Assembly: GCA_018296165.2 (NCBI GenBank)
Contig: JACKQL020000021.1
Location: forward strand, 859,726 to 923,725
Direction of reading: 5' to 3'
Length of the DNA stretch: 64,000 nucleotides
From: Termitomyces sp. T153
Lineage: Eukaryota > Basidiomycota > Agaricomycetes > Agaricales > Lyophyllaceae
Shown one piece after another: positions 1 through 12,444 of this stretch (its first letter is position 1; each line of letters opens with the position of its first letter). Under the pieces are notes generated by a model. The model saw only the letters and a program-made list of their open reading frames with translations, was not told the origin of the DNA and searched no databases. The position numbers and the translations under genes were made by a program.

Positions 1-779
1 TTCCCAAAGACTCATTGACTTGTTGATTGGCACTCTCCATGCACAGCCTTATGTCAGAATCCCAAGTTAGGCCCAAACTTAGAGCCTTGTCCAAGGCCAT
101 GCACACAATCTGAGACCCACTATCCAATATGGCTTCCACCTTAGCCTGGTCATTCACACTAGGGTACAGAGACCTTAACACTTGCAAGTCTCTAGCCACA
201 TAGACCATTTCTGGCCTATTCCCTGGTGGAAGCTGTTCCAAGAAGGTAGCAACACAGTCTTCATGAACCACTGATCCCTTTGGAATCCCTTCTTCTTCAC
301 CCTTTGAGATATGATAACTTGGTTGAGGCAAGTCATCTATATTGACTTGTGTCATCACAGATTCCTCCTCACTATCCTGCACAAAGACCTTGGCTGCTGA
401 CCATTCGGTAGCACCTTCTTTCTTTCTCCCGGTCTTCTCCAAAGCTTCCTGTATTGCTGGTACCTTCAACAGTTCCCTGGTAGAGACTGTTACTTCACTA
501 TGCAGTATTTTACTAACAATTTCTTCTTCCTTTCTTTGCCATATTCTGGGTTGATACAAGTCTTTCTTCTCATTTTGAAATTTTATCACTCTGTCTCCAT
601 TAACAGCAGGCACCTGCTCAAATGGCAGATTTCCTTTTTCTATCTCTATGACCCCTCTTTGCCTTCTTAGATCACTCTCAGGTGGTAGTGGTGTCCTCAA
701 TTCAGGCTGGACCTTGCCATCTACCACCCTCCTTGAGTTCTCTAAAAACCCTCCTGCTTCTGCTGCTGGGTGCCCTTCT
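1..779 (-). CDS. T1 pol N-terminal part with retropepsin, cut by the window edge
   Basis: Reading the minus strand, one frame stays open from about 779 to the window edge without a stop. It begins with a charged linker typical of the gag-pol junction of agaricomycete Gypsy elements and reaches an aspartic-protease active site (AILDSGSQIVCM, around 85-135), followed by the usual SANQQVNESLG segment at the edge. The protein would be the start of a Ty3/Gypsy polyprotein; reverse transcriptase, RNase H and integrase should lie outside the window. It lies in the -1 frame relative to the gag reading frame upstream, so expression would need a frameshift or the copy carries an indel. The open frame of about 260 codons and the family-typical motif make the call firm; whether the copy is functional cannot be judged. 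Confidence 0.8.
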
Positions 780-786
780 CATAAAC

Positions 787-2286
787 CTAACTCCTAGTGG
801 TTATTAGACTTGACACCAAGTTCTGCAATTCCTCTATCTTCTTCTCCAAGTCTTCTTTCTCTTTGGGCACTGCCTGCACATAAGTAGCTACACTTGGCAT
901 AGTTACTAAGGCTTCTTCTACCCAACCATAGAAGGCTGCAGCTTTTGTATCCATGATTGCATTGACCCTTTCTTTAGGAGGCACATTAGGTGGACTCCTG
1001 GGAATAGGATCCCCAGAAGGTAACCTAGGCCTGCCTTCAAAAAGAATGAGCTTTCCCTCTTGGAGTTGAGTTTTGAGGTATACACAATCATTGGTACAAT
1101 GCCCTAGCTCCCAACAATGATAACAGTTTATCCCAGCAGCTGTATTGCTGTTGCCTTGGAACTGCATGGTCTGCAGAGTCTGTGCAGGTACCCCAATCCT
1201 ATTCTGGAGTCCCCCTTGCACAGGAGTCTGACTTTTTGCCTTCCACTCATTGTTCATGGTCTGCATAAATCCCCTCAAGCTACTCATCTCTTTTCCCAAA
1301 GCCATAACTCCATCCTGAAGGTTGGCTAACCTTCCCTCAGTCTCCAAATCAGCCTCCTGTTTAACCTTGATCATCCCTGGCCCTCTTTCTTTTGTAGTTT
1401 CTTCACTCATGAAGGAAGTTCCAGAGTCTACTAAAATAGCCACTATGTTTATGACTTCTTTCAGATCAAATCTGTCATCTTTGTGTCTCTTCCTGTTAAC
1501 ATCACTATAATGTCCATATTTCTGTAATGCTTGGGCCAAGATGAGCTCCCTGAATGCTGGAGTAAAGCATTTAGTGAATTTCTCCACCAGTGCTCCATTC
1601 CCCAATACTCCTGTCAACTTCTTGGCCTCTGCTCTGAACTTCCTGACAAGTGCATGAATTTCTTCTGTGTCATTCTGACTTAATCTGGCATGCTCTTTGC
1701 AGATCTTGTCAAGCATGGCCACACTTCCTTCTTCAGATATTGCTTCTGGATAAGAACTCTGCACTTCTTTGACAAAGGTCTCCCAGCTTGATCCACCACT
1801 AAAACTGTCCAATCCTCTCCATTCACTGTCTGCTTCTGCATCCACATACTCTGTTACTTTTTCCTTTCTTTCTTCATCATCATTTATTCCTGCAGCCTTG
1901 AAGAGGCTTTCCATCTTCCAGATGAAGCAGTGGACTTCTGATGGCTGAGTATGAGTGAAGCAAGGTGCATCACGGCTTGTAGACAGTGGTAACTTTTGTT
2001 TTGAAACTTCTGCTGGCATGTTGAATGTTTGATTTTGTAATGTCAATGTATTGTTATTTTTAGTGGTCTTCTTTCTGCTTGCTCTTAAAATTTGTTCAGG
2101 GTCCCCAACACTAGTTAGATTGAGTGCTGTAGTCTTGTTGCTGTGGGTTGTGGGCTTGTGAACTTGCTCTGTAGTGTTGACCCTTTGCTTTGGCACTGTT
2201 CTCTCCAGTCTTTCTGGGGTAGACCCTCTGAGTGCAAATGATATTTTGATTTTAGCTTGATGTGTGAACCCTGCTTGCTGGTCCAC
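787..2286 (-). CDS. T1 Gag protein with CCHC zinc knuckle
   Basis: A 499-residue open reading frame on the minus strand. The C-terminal half has one zinc knuckle, CYHCWELGHCTNDC (C-x2-C-x4-H-x4-C), the nucleic-acid-binding motif of retrotransposon Gag. The central part reads like a Gag capsid domain (aromatic, Trp/Leu-rich, with a segment on escaping residues near AFRELILAQAL), and the C-terminus is a Lys/Glu coiled stretch. It would form the particle shell and package element RNA. The first ATG lies about 75 bp downstream of the 5' LTR edge, as expected for a leader. The frame is uninterrupted, unlike most elements here, so T1 is either young or of a lineage less affected by decay. Pol follows immediately in another frame. 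Confidence 0.85.
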   Translation of the reverse strand: MDQQAGFTHQAKIKISFALRGSTPERLERTVPKQRVNTTEQVHKPTTHSNKTTALNLTSVGDPEQILRASRKKTTKNNNTLTLQNQTFNMPAEVSKQKLPLSTSRDAPCFTHTQPSEVHCFIWKMESLFKAAGINDDEERKEKVTEYVDAEADSEWRGLDSFSGGSSWETFVKEVQSSYPEAISEEGSVAMLDKICKEHARLSQNDTEEIHALVRKFRAEAKKLTGVLGNGALVEKFTKCFTPAFRELILAQALQKYGHYSDVNRKRHKDDRFDLKEVINIVAILVDSGTSFMSEETTKERGPGMIKVKQEADLETEGRLANLQDGVMALGKEMSSLRGFMQTMNNEWKAKSQTPVQGGLQNRIGVPAQTLQTMQFQGNSNTAAGINCYHCWELGHCTNDCVYLKTQLQEGKLILFEGRPRLPSGDPIPRSPPNVPPKERVNAIMDTKAAAFYGWVEEALVTMPSVATYVQAVPKEKEDLEKKIEELQNLVSSLITTRS

Positions 2287-2599
2287 AAAGTTTTGAACTT
2301 GATAACAGTGCTTCTTCTTATAAACTTTCTAAGCCAAAGCCCCTCACAGTGGGCTCCAGATGTAGTACTGGGTTAGAGTAATACTGATAGTTCTGGGGCT
2401 TTCTTGAAGACTTAGGCAGTCTACTCCAATTCCACACTGATGTCTTGATAAATGCTTGAAGTTGAAGGGGTTTACTTCCAAAATATTTCTATTCTGAATG
2501 CAGAGGGGTCTCAACAAACTCCAGCCTAAGTGATTCACTCCCTGGGAACCACTGAGCCTTTGCCTATTAATTGCCTCCTATTTGCTACTCTACTTGGGC

Positions 2600-2607
2600 T
2601 ATTTATA
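2600..2607 (-). promoter_or_regulatory. T1 LTR TATA box
   Basis: The minus strand reads GTATAAATAG here, a good TATA box, about 240 bp before the inferred LTR end and 315 bp before the gag ATG. Transcription would run toward gag. Confidence 0.5.
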
Positions 2608-2799
2608 CCTCTTTCTACAGTGCATAGACCACCCCCTACATGTGACTTTTGGTTCCATACTTTCCAGCCCCTTATTCATAACTGTTATGCTAATTCCTCC
2701 TTTTGGCATGCCTGTTTCAGTGCCACAGGCCAGTTCTGGTTCCATCATTCCTCCTTTGCATTCTTAGCTTCCATTTGCCCCATTTATCTCTCCCTCCTT

Positions 2800-3092
2800 T
2801 GTATTTCTTCCATTCATATTCTTCTCCATTCAGTTTCTTCCCTTCTTCTTCCTTTATTTATTTCATATTCTTCCCCATTCAGGTTCTTTCTCATTCAGGT
2901 TCTTCCATTCATCTGTCCCCTCCCATTCATTCCATTCATCTTCCTTTATTCATTTCATATCCTTCCCCTTTCAGGTTCTTTCCCATTCAGGTTCTTCCAT
3001 TCATCTTCATTTCCCTTCCCTTCATTCCATTCATTTCATATTCTTCCATTCATCTTCCTTTCCCTTCTCTTCATTCCATTCTTTCTCATTAA
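2800..3092. repeat. Pyrimidine-rich imperfect tandem repeats inside T1 LTR
   Basis: Plus-strand units such as CATTCAGGTTCTT and CCATTCATCTTCC recur many times in imperfect order, making a strongly strand-biased C/T block. Several long open frames here are by-products of this simple composition and do not look like genes. Confidence 0.6.
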
Positions 3093-3216
3093 TTCCCCCT
3101 TTACCTCCTTTCAGTCAACATTCCAATCTGGTTATTCTTAGATCAGATCTAGATCTTGCCAGAATTGATGCCACTCAGGTGCTTTTGCCAGTCCCATGCT
3201 TCCACTCCCATTACAG

Positions 3217-3394
3217 TGATTGGACTATCATTGAGTGTATAGTCTAGTATAGTCCTTGTCCTATCTTGTTCTGTCTTTTTTCTGGTGTATTTAAAGGGAT
3301 AATGTTGCTGGGACTTGTTTTACCAGGAGGCTTACAGTTTTCAGCCTTAATAAATGTTTGTTTTGACTTCTGGTGTTTATTATGTTCCCAATAG
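3217..3394. other. Short spacer between T1 and T2
   Basis: About 180 bp of AT-richer sequence with a TATTTAAAG motif. I see no gene and no clear membership in either neighbouring element. The start of the T2 LTR is degenerate, so part of this may be altered LTR. Confidence 0.4.
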
Positions 3395-4357
3395 TGTGAC
3401 AACATTGTATCAGCAGCCACCCTGGATAACTCCAATGCTTCTCCAGCAAACCCCAATGGCCCCCTGGCTAACTCCAACACCTTCTCTGCAGCTGTTGTTG
3501 CTTCCCTTAACTCTCCTGAGCTCCTGGAACTCTCTCCCACCATTCCTGACCCCATCATGCATCTCTGGCTCACCACCCTGACTCACCTGACCTCCTCTGG
3601 AGCATCACAACAACTCTGGAGCAACTCGCATCCCCAACTGATCCCATCAGAATATTGCCGTGGCCTGCTCCTTGATTGCAACTGACACCCATCAACTCTG
3701 CATGGCTCTGTCAAGCCCTGCCACTACACCCACTGCCCCTCAGAGCTCTCCAGTAGTCAGTATATAATCTGTAGAGTAGCACCTTGTACTCTGGTCTTGA
3801 TATTACATTAACTGATTACTTGTGTCTTGTGTCTCTTGTGTTTCTATTTTTATTTTAGTCTCAAATCTATCTCTTCTCTCAGTCTCAACTCATCTTGCCT
3901 CCATCTCATCTCAATTGTCTCTATCTCCTTTGTTTCTCTAAGCTCTTTTCATCTCCAATATCAGTACAAACTCTATGCACACACTACAATTTCCAAACAT
4001 TCTTATGACAACTCTGGACTTCATCCATTGCTTGGCCCTGGAACCCATTAAGTCTTGATTGATCCCCCATCAAACTCCAGCTCTGCTCCCATCATCTGCA
4101 AAGCCTCTGCTTGCCCCACAGTCTATTTGCATGCCCGCAGACTTGTTCCTGATGCCTGCCCAAACTTAAATATACTTGGTCTTAGACTTCCCCAGACCAC
4201 TCTGGAATTACTTGGACCGCTTCCCTTGGCTTCCCTTCACAAGTCCCTCTGGTCCGTGCCAACCCTGAAGTGCTAGGTTATCAGCACAGAGCATCACATC
4301 TGCCTAGTAAGGACTTGCCCAGTGTAGCTGAGCCCCCGTAGTCAGTGGAACCTGACA
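3395..4357 (+). repeat. T2 5' LTR, eroded at its start
   Basis: It aligns with the T8 LTR from about 3420 to 4357 and ends AACCTGACA like it. The first bases (TGTGACAAC) are only a poor match to TGTCACGAC, so the left end is approximate; some 5' sequence is deleted relative to the 1000-bp T8 LTR. Confidence 0.7.
3761..3805 (+). promoter_or_regulatory. T2 TATA box and self-primer-like site
   Basis: TATATAA at 3761-3767 is followed exactly 32 nt later (3793-3805) by GGTCTTGATATTA, which pairs with the PBS at 4358-4370 (TAATATCAAGACT) over 12 positions plus a G-U pair. Confidence 0.6.
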
Positions 4358-4370
4358 TAATATCAAGACT
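4358..4370 (+). other. T2 primer-binding site
   Basis: TAATATCAAGACT lies directly after the LTR end. It is identical to the T8 PBS and complementary to the predicted 5' end of the element's own transcript. Confidence 0.6.
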
Positions 4371-4389
4371 CTCCCTTACCCCATTGTCA

Positions 4390-6902
4390 ATGTCTGCATA
4401 TAACCCCACATACAACCCTGCCGGCTACCTAACCAATGTCTATGGTTGGCCAGTCCCTAAAAACCAATATGCCCCATTCTACCCAGGCCCCCCTGCAGAT
4501 CAGTACGTTTCCTGCCATTGGACCCCTGACCCCAACCAGGCATTCTATGCCCCCTTTATCAGCCAGGGAATACCTCCAGGCTGGCACCACCCTCCAGCAT
4601 TCTCCGCCGATGGCAGCTACTCCTGCATGTACCTTAAAAGATACTCTACAGTGCCCCCCAGCCCCGCCTACCTTCCTCCCACCCACTACTATGCATACCC
4701 AGCCCCTGCTGCAGCCCCAGCCCCTCTGGAGCACCCAGATAATTATTGTCCTCCTTGTTTGCCATTTTCTGCTCAAGTTCCTCCTTCCCCCAGACAGCAA
4801 AGGGTTGAAGCCTACATCCAACAGCATGACAAAGTCCTCCACTTCCTCTGTTTCTCCCCTGTGGAGTTTGCAAGGTGTGCTCACACCCTCCTTGTCAACA
4901 ATAGGCTACCCTGACACCCCTGCAACAGTAGAAGTTTAGGCAGATTGGCTCCTTGACTTCCACAAATGCTACCTGCAAGGAAACCTCCCCAAAACTATGC
5001 AAGGCACCCTGGAAATCAATGCTAATTTATGGAACAAGCTCTATGCATTGGTCAAAGAAATCCACACCAGTCTGAACCCCCGCCCATTGGAAGATCCTCT
5101 GAACTCCTCCTGCTCCTTCCATGTGCAATGTGAGGAACCTGTCAAGACACAAAGCAAAGCCCTGCCTTCCATTCCCCACTAGCAGAAAGAACTTAATATG
5201 GCCTCCAGCATCTTGAAGAACCTCAACCCTACAGAGGGATTGTTTGACCAACCTGCCGCCCATACCTTAGCCCTCTCCACTCATCCCCAGGCCAACTCTG
5301 TCCCCAGCGCCTTTCATACATGGAATCAACCTACTGCCCCCAAACTCCATGCACAATGGCCATCCCTGCGTGTTAACAATGACAACTGGACTCTCTCCTA
5401 TATTGACAAGCCTAGTAACCCCACTGATGAGCCCACCCCATGCAATGGCCCTCCCTGAGACAGGCCTCCCCACTTTGATCTCTGCACCCCCTGTGTCAAT
5501 GCCCCTCCACCCTGCTAGAACATCCCAGTCCCTCCAAGACAGCCCATGGGCCCCAGAGCACCCTGACCCCCTTTCCTCATCAACCCCCCCTCATCCCCCA
5601 CCCATTCTGATGCCCAACTCCCCCACCAATACAAATTACTTTGCACTCCCCACCCCCAGAGGACCCCATCCTCCTCAATGGGCTCCAGGGCCTCTCCTGG
5701 GCAATGCAGGCCAACCCCCCAGCAGAGGGCCTCCCAACGGCAGACCATCTGGAGGATGGGGCCTGGCCATGGACAACTTCCCCCCCCCCAGCACAGAAAT
5801 GAAAACAACTACTATCACTACTATAACACTGAATCCCCGCCCCAAACTCAAAATACACAGAACAATACTCATGATGCACTAGCTCAGGAAGGAAAACTTG
5901 ACATTCAAAAGCCTAAACCTTTCACTAGCTGCAACCCCTGGAAGTGGCACATCTTTCTAACACAGTGTCTAATGATGTTCCAAGCTAAGCTCATTACCTT
6001 CCAGCTTGAGAGCTCACAAGTGGCCTTTGCTGTGTCATATTTGCAGGGTATTGCCTTTGACCATTATACTGTGCTACTCTGGTTTGATCCCAACAACTCT
6101 GTACTCTCCAATTGGCTTGCTTTCACCCAGGAATTCTCTAGTAAGTTTGGCATCTTTGACACTATAGTGGAAGCAGAGAAGAACCTCTTCAACCTCCAAA
6201 TGCATGACAACAAACACTTCATGACCTTCATTGTATGATTCAAACAGGAAGCCTACAAAACTGGGTGGAATTACAACACTCTCCAATTTGCCCTGTTGCA
6301 CTCTGCCTCAACAGATCAAGGACATCCTTTGTCTTGCGCCCAAGCAAACCACATATGATAGATACAAGGCACTTGTCACTCAGGTTGACCAGCATTACTG
6401 GAAAGACCAGAGTGAGAACACAGCACCACAGACCTCATGGAACACCTCCAGCAACACCAATTGGCAGACTGGAGCAACCAACAGCAATTGACCCTTGATC
6501 CCCATCAACCCTGCCAACCCCACACCCCATTTTTCCCCAGGCCAAGGGCCTTCCAGCACCAATCAACCTCTGAGACAATGCCCACCTGCCCAACTCAATG
6601 CCACTGACCTCCACAAGGCCCTGGAACCCCTGGACACCAACCTTGACAACCTCAATGACACTCCAGATTTCACTGACAAACATGAAGCCCTATGTGCAAA
6701 CAAGATTTGAAATAGGCCATGGATTGACATACTGGAGGAGACTCAGGAGAAACAATGGAAGGAGGGCACATGCATCCAATGTGGTGAGCAGAGACACTTT
6801 ATCAGTAGCTATCCTAAATGCCAGGTAATGGGATGCACCATGCAGACTATTGACAGAGAAGACTGTGACTACCAGTTTATGGAAAACAAGTCAGCAGTTT
6901 AG
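4390..6902 (+). pseudogene. T2 gag pseudogene
   Basis: The ATG at 4390 matches the T8 gag start (MSAYNPTYNP against MSAFNPAYNP). The product is a Pro/Asn/Tyr-rich N-terminal half followed by a capsid-like region (around 5950-6500) and a degenerate zinc knuckle near 6775-6810 (C-x2-C-x4-H with the last Cys changed to Tyr). Stops and at least two frame changes break it. The gag frame ends at TAG 6900-6902. The pol frame is the -1 frame and opens at 6869, leaving a 34-nt overlap that contains GGAAAAC. This preserves the ancestral gag-pol arrangement, which T8 has since disturbed by a 4-bp duplication. Confidence 0.8.
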
Positions 6903-9900
6903 GTCTTGAAGATGCACTAGACTGCAGACCAGACCCTGACATCTTCCCTGCCCTGGCCACACTTCTTTGCACAATGATATTTGCCCTGGACAACTTCTTA
7001 GCATGCCTCCCCTCCCACTCCTCCACCACCCTCCTCCTCAGCACCACCCTCCCCTTCTCCAACAACTCTGTCCCCACACTAGTCAACAGCAGTGCCACAG
7101 ATAACTTCGTCAACAAATCCCTAGCAGCGCTTGCTCCCCAACACCTCTGATGCCTCCCCACTCCAATCCTCCTCAAGCTCTTCAACAGCAACCCCACCCC
7201 CGCCAGAGATATCACACACTGCCTGGAGATGACCATGACCTTTGCCAATGGACAACAACAAGAACTCTGATTACTTGTCATGAAACTACACCCCTCCACC
7301 CCCATCATCTTAGGCTTCTCATGGCTCCACTCCACCAATCCCTGCATTGACTGGCCCAGCCTCACTCTCTGCCTTTACTGGAACAACCCAACTGACTCCA
7401 GACTAGTGCCCTTCAATGTCTCACCCCCCTTCAAGAAACCCAAGACCACAATTGACCAACCCTGGACTCCCCTGCAGCTCTGCTTGAGGTCTGCACAGTT
7501 GTTCATTATCAGTGTCTGACTCGATGGCTTGCCCAAGGTCCTCCCTGCCCTTGTTGACAGCAGTGCCTCCAGCACCTTTGTCAGCAGCCAACTTGACCTC
7601 CTATGCAATGACCTTGACAAACCCCTTGAGCTTCAACTCTTCAACAGGAGCCCTGCCATGACAGGAATCACTAAATACCACGATAACACCCTCACCTTCA
7701 ACAATGACCTGCAGTTTCAGGCCTGGCTTCTTGTCACCCAACTCTCTCTGTTGACTCCAATTGTGCTTGGACTTCTGTAGCTGCAAGACATCAACCCCAA
7801 CATCAACTGGGAAAACCTCACTGTGTGATTCCTCAGCTTCAAAGCAAGTCTAGCAGCTGCCATCCCCCTCCATCTCCAGTCTGTCTCAGGCTTTGATGTG
7901 CCCAACCCTGGCACCAGCACTTCCGGAGCAACCCAAAGCCCCTCAACTTTCAATGGCAACTGAGAAGGTGAAGGAAATGCAACCCTGCCAGTCGACATCA
8001 AAATCATCAGCGCCATCCCCTTTGCATGCATTTTACAAGATGGCACCCCCACCTTCCAGCTACAAATCATGCTAGCCTTACTGGAGGAGCATTTCTATGC
8101 AGAGACTACCTTGCCGGAGTGCAAAACAGAGGGGCAGATCCTATGCAAAGTGGTTCCGCCAGAGTATCATGAATTTGCTAACATGTTCTCTGAAGGGAGT
8201 GCAAAGGAACTTCTCCTGCACCACTCCTACAATTACAAGATTAACCTTGAAGAAGGTGCCTTGCCCATGTTTGGCAAGATCTACAACATGTCCAAGATCA
8301 AGCTCTGGGCCCTGAAAGAATACCTCAACAACATGCTCAGCAAAGGCTTCATACACCCATCAATCTCCCACCAGCACTCTAGTCTTGTTCATCAAGAAGA
8401 AGGATGAATTACTCAGACTCTGTGTAGATTACTGGGGACTCAACAAAGTCATCAAAAAGAACCAGTATCCTCTCCCCCTGATCAGAGACCTTGTTGACTG
8501 CCTCCACAGTGCCAAGATCTACACAAAGATAGACCTCCATTCTGGCTACAACAACGTCTGGATTGCTCTGGAACATGAATGGAAGACTGCCTTTTGCACC
8601 CACTATAGCTTTTTTGAGTACCTAGTAATGCCCTTTGGAATGACTAACTCCCCTGCCACCTTCCAGTACTTCATGAACAATGTCTTCCACAACATGAATG
8701 ATGTTTTTGTCATTGTATACCTGGACAACATACTGATCTACTCAAATTTGCCTGAGGAGCATCCAGAGCATGTCTGCCACATTTTAGAACAACTCCAGGA
8801 GTACTATCTCCACACCAAACCTGAGAAATGCTCCTTCTCCACAACAGAGGTTGAATACCTCAGAGTCATTGTCACTCCCAATGGTGTATGCATGGATCCC
8901 ACCAAGGTCAAAGCCATACTCCACTGGCCTCTGCCATGGAACATCAAGGAGGTACAGTCATTCCTAGGGTTTGCTAACTTTTATCGCCAATTCATTGACA
9001 ACTACTCTGGAATCACCAAACCCCTCAACTGACTCACATAGAGGAACACTCCTTGGGATTGGGACAGCAAGTGCCAGGGTGTATTCCTCCTCCTCAAGAA
9101 GGCCTTCACCTCTGCTCTGGTCCTCTGCCATTTTGACCCCTCCTTGCCAATTGTGCTCAAATGCGAGGCCTCTGACTATGCCATCGCTGGAATACTCTCC
9201 CAGTCCGACTCCAGGGGCAAGGACCTCCACCCCATCACCTTCTACACCTGCTCAATGATCCCTGCAGAGCTCAACTACAATATCTATGACAAAGAACTCC
9301 TCACAATTGTTGAAGCCTTCCATCAGTGGCGAGCCTATCTTGAGGGATCCCTGCACCACATTCAAGTCTACTCTGACCACAACAATCTGCAATACTTCAT
9401 GACCACGAAGCAACTCAGCTGCTGCCAAGCTCAATGGTCCAAAACCCTCTTGGAGTACAAATTTACCATCCACTACCACCCCAGACAACTCGGCACAAAG
9501 CCCAATGCCCTCACTCAGAGGTCCAAAATATATCCAAAAAAGTCATTTGAAGCCAAGTGGAATGTGTTTAACCATTGAGTGGTAATCCCCCCTGAACATC
9601 TACATGCTGTGCTGATTTTAAATAAAGAAGGAATGCTCCACCAAATCAGAAACCCACCCCCGGACTCCTTCTTCACCCAGCATGACCCCCGCAACAACTC
9701 CGCCAATAAGTTGGACATCAAGGACCCCTTTACACTATCTCTAGACCACTGCCTCCTGCTCTGGAGTGGACAAATCTATGCCCTGGACCACAAGTCCATT
9801 CACCTCAACATACTCTGGCAACACCATGACCACAAGCTCCACAGGCACTCAGAAATTTGTAAGACCCTTCAGCTTATCTTCCAGACTTACTTTTGGCCAG

Positions 9901-11009
9901 GAATGAAGAAGGATGTCACATGATACATCAGGGCCTGCAAGCCTTGTCTCCAAGCCAAGGTACTCCACCACCACCCTCATGGACTCCTAAAGCCCCTCCC
10001 TGTCAGTCAGCGCCCCTGGTCCTTGATCTCAATGGACCACATTGTCAAACTCCCCAACTCCAAAGGTTTTGATGCAATCCTTGTCATCTTCTGCCACCTC
10101 ACCAAACAAGCTCTTTTTGTCCCCTGCCACACCACTGACAATGCTCCAGAGTTTGCCAAATTATTCCTCAAACACATATTCTCCAAGCACAGACTCCCAG
10201 ACAACATCATCTCCAACCATGAACCTCTATTTATCTCCCATTTCTGGCAATTGCTATGCAAGGCACTCAAAATAAAAACCAACCTCTCCACTGCCTACCA
10301 CCTGGAGACTGACAGACAAATGGAACAAGTAAACCAGATGTTGGAACAGTATCTCCACCTCTATGTTAACTATTTTACAGAATGACTGGCACACAGAACT
10401 CCTCCTTGCTGAGTTTACCTACAACAACATGCCCCACTCCACCACCAGAGTTTCCCCTTTTTACGCCAATAAGGGCTACAACCCCCAACTTATGCTATCC
10501 CTCAAGAATATCCCCTCCCACATCACCCATAAAGTTGCTGAAGACCTCCAATCCCTTCACCAGTTCCTCTGGGACAAGATCAACACTGCCAATCAAGCCT
10601 ACTCCAAGCATGCCAACACCCAATGCAACTGACCCCCAACTGGCCCCCCAGCACCTTGGTCTGGCTCAATCAACAAAATCTCAAGACCTGAAGGCCCTCT
10701 GTCAAGCTCAATCACAAATGTCTCAGTCCCTTCAAAGTCCTACAGAAGGTCTCCATGCATGCCTACAAGCTCGACCTACCCTTGAGCCTGAAGGGCCTCC
10801 ACCCCATGTTCCACATACAACTCCTTGAAAAACGTGCTCTGGACCCCTTTCCCAGGCAATGCCCCAATTGACCACCCCCCATCAAAGTCAAGGACAAATA
10901 TCACTACAAGGTTGACCAGATCCTTGACTCCCATGTAGTCCATGGCTGACCCCAGTACTTGGTCTGCTGAAAGGGCTACAGGCCTGAGGACAACACTTGG
11001 GAACTCTAA
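6869..11009 (+). pseudogene. T2 pol pseudogene (PR-PR-RT-RH-IN-chromodomain)
   Basis: Recognisable in order: first retropepsin-like domain (active-site Asp-Ser-Gly now Asn-Ser-Ser, near 7085), TGA at 7517-7519, second protease-like domain (Asp-Ser-Ser, near 7548), RT ([13 protein letters not shown]; catalytic YLDD now YLDN near 8718), RNase H, TGA at 9576-9578, integrase zinc-binding and core regions, and a chromodomain-like end stopping at TAA 11007-11009. Many stops and frame changes make it non-functional. The two TGAs named here and the terminal stop fall at the same alignment positions as stops in T8, which is noteworthy because the copies are otherwise well diverged. Confidence 0.85.
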
Positions 11010-11909
11010 AAAAACCTCAATGGTGCCCCTGACAAACTCTGGGACTTCCATTGATGGCACCCTGCCAAGCCCCAGGACCCCCAGGACTAGCAGACACAGA
11101 AGGCAATAGTGGGCATAATCCCTGCCTCTGGATTTATCAGGGATTCAACTCCCATGAGTAACCCCCTACGTGTTTTCACTTACTTTCTCCTTCACTCAAT
11201 CTGAAACTTCCCATGCTTAGCAAAACTGCAAGAAATCATGGTATGGACAATGCTATGAGTACAAAATATGGAACTGAGAGGAACACAGGGCAGCAAGAAA
11301 TCAAAAGTCCAAGACCCCCTCACTCCCCCCCCTCCTCTGACATCCTCCACACCCTACCCCCACCTCCAACTGCTCTAGGGACTCTTGCAACCTCCAGACC
11401 TCCAACAAACCCTCCACAATTGTGTGCATAGCCTCCCCCAACTCCCACCGCGCTACATCCCAGTCCCTCCTCACCTTGTCACACTCCCACTGAACTATAT
11501 CATGATCCCCCTTGACCCCCCAGATCTCCTCCTCACATGATGCCAGTAGTCAGGACAATGCCTCTGCTTATCACTGCCAGAATGTCTCAGAGACTGCCAG
11601 GGGCAGATGGGAGTCTCCTCTGGAACCCCCCCACCAGAACCCCTGATACAGAGAAGTACACATGCGGCTCCAGAGGACCAGCCATTGACTCCCCCCCTTG
11701 CAGCTGCTTGCTTAGCCCTGCCTCCAGTGAGGGGGACACCCTTCATTTCCCCTTATCCCATGCCGACAAAGCCCCCTCCCTCTGCCTACTCCATGAGGGC
11801 CCCACCTTCACCACAGGCTGCCCCGCACTTGCTCTGCCCTCCACTCCAGAACCCCAACCTGAGACCTTTCCCTTGTGCCCCTCCAGCAACTGTTCCGCCA
11901 CCCATTCCA

Positions 11910-11914
11910 CATCC
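11910..11914. repeat. T3 target-site duplication, left copy (CATCC)
   Basis: CATCC directly precedes the T3 5' LTR, and the same five bases follow the 3' LTR at 18175-18179. This proves insertion by an integrase making 5-bp staggered cuts. Confidence 0.9.
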
Positions 11915-12352
11915 TGTCACGACCCATTCCCTGAAACCCCACACATCGTCCATCAACCCCCCGAACCCCCAAAGGGACCCCCAACGCTCCGCCGAACTTC
12001 CGCCCATGCCCCGCGCCTACTTCGGCTAACTCCGACGCCTCCCCGGCTAACTCCGACGGCCCCCTGGCCAACTTCGGTGCCTGCCCCGCAGCCACTGACA
12101 CTTACCCTGGGCCTCCCGAACCCTGAGAACCACCCCCACTGTTCCCAATCTTCGCCACCCCATCATCAACTGAACACCCTGACCTATTCCGGAGTATCAC
12201 GACAACCTCGGGGCAACCCGCGTTCTCCAATGATCCTGTCAACGTATCAGCGCGGCACAATCCTCGATCACAACCAACACCTGCTCCCTCCGTTGAGCTC
12301 CGCCAAGCCCCACCGCCACAGCCGACGTACGCTGAAGTCCTCCGGTAGTCAG

Positions 12353-12396
12353 TATATAAGTCATCGAGTAGCTCTTCATACCCTAGTCTTGATATT
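12353..12396 (+). promoter_or_regulatory. T3 TATA box and self-primer-like site
   Basis: TATATAA at 12353-12359; AGTCTTGATATT at 12385-12396 starts 32 nt after the TATA start and pairs over 12 nt with the PBS at 13074-13086. Confidence 0.7.
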
Positions 12397-12444
12397 GCTT
12401 AATGTTACCTATGGTCTGATTGTTTTGTGTCTCGTGTCTCGTTT

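Larger units (their letters stand above)
2361..3216 (-). repeat. T1 5' LTR (inferred boundaries)
   Basis: On the minus strand the proposed LTR starts TGTAATGGGAGTGG at 3216 and ends GTACTACA at 2361, giving TG...CA ends. It lies directly upstream of the T1 gag leader and holds a TATA box. The sequence just inside the element (TCTGGAGCCCACTG) sits where a primer-binding site is expected, but I cannot assign its primer. The partner LTR is outside the window, so the ends rest on terminal dinucleotides and promoter position only. Confidence 0.55.

Noticed and set aside
2530..3141. 203-codon plus-strand frame in the T1 LTR
   Set aside because: It is a translation of pyrimidine-rich tandem repeats (Phe/Ser/Pro/Leu) opposite the LTR direction.
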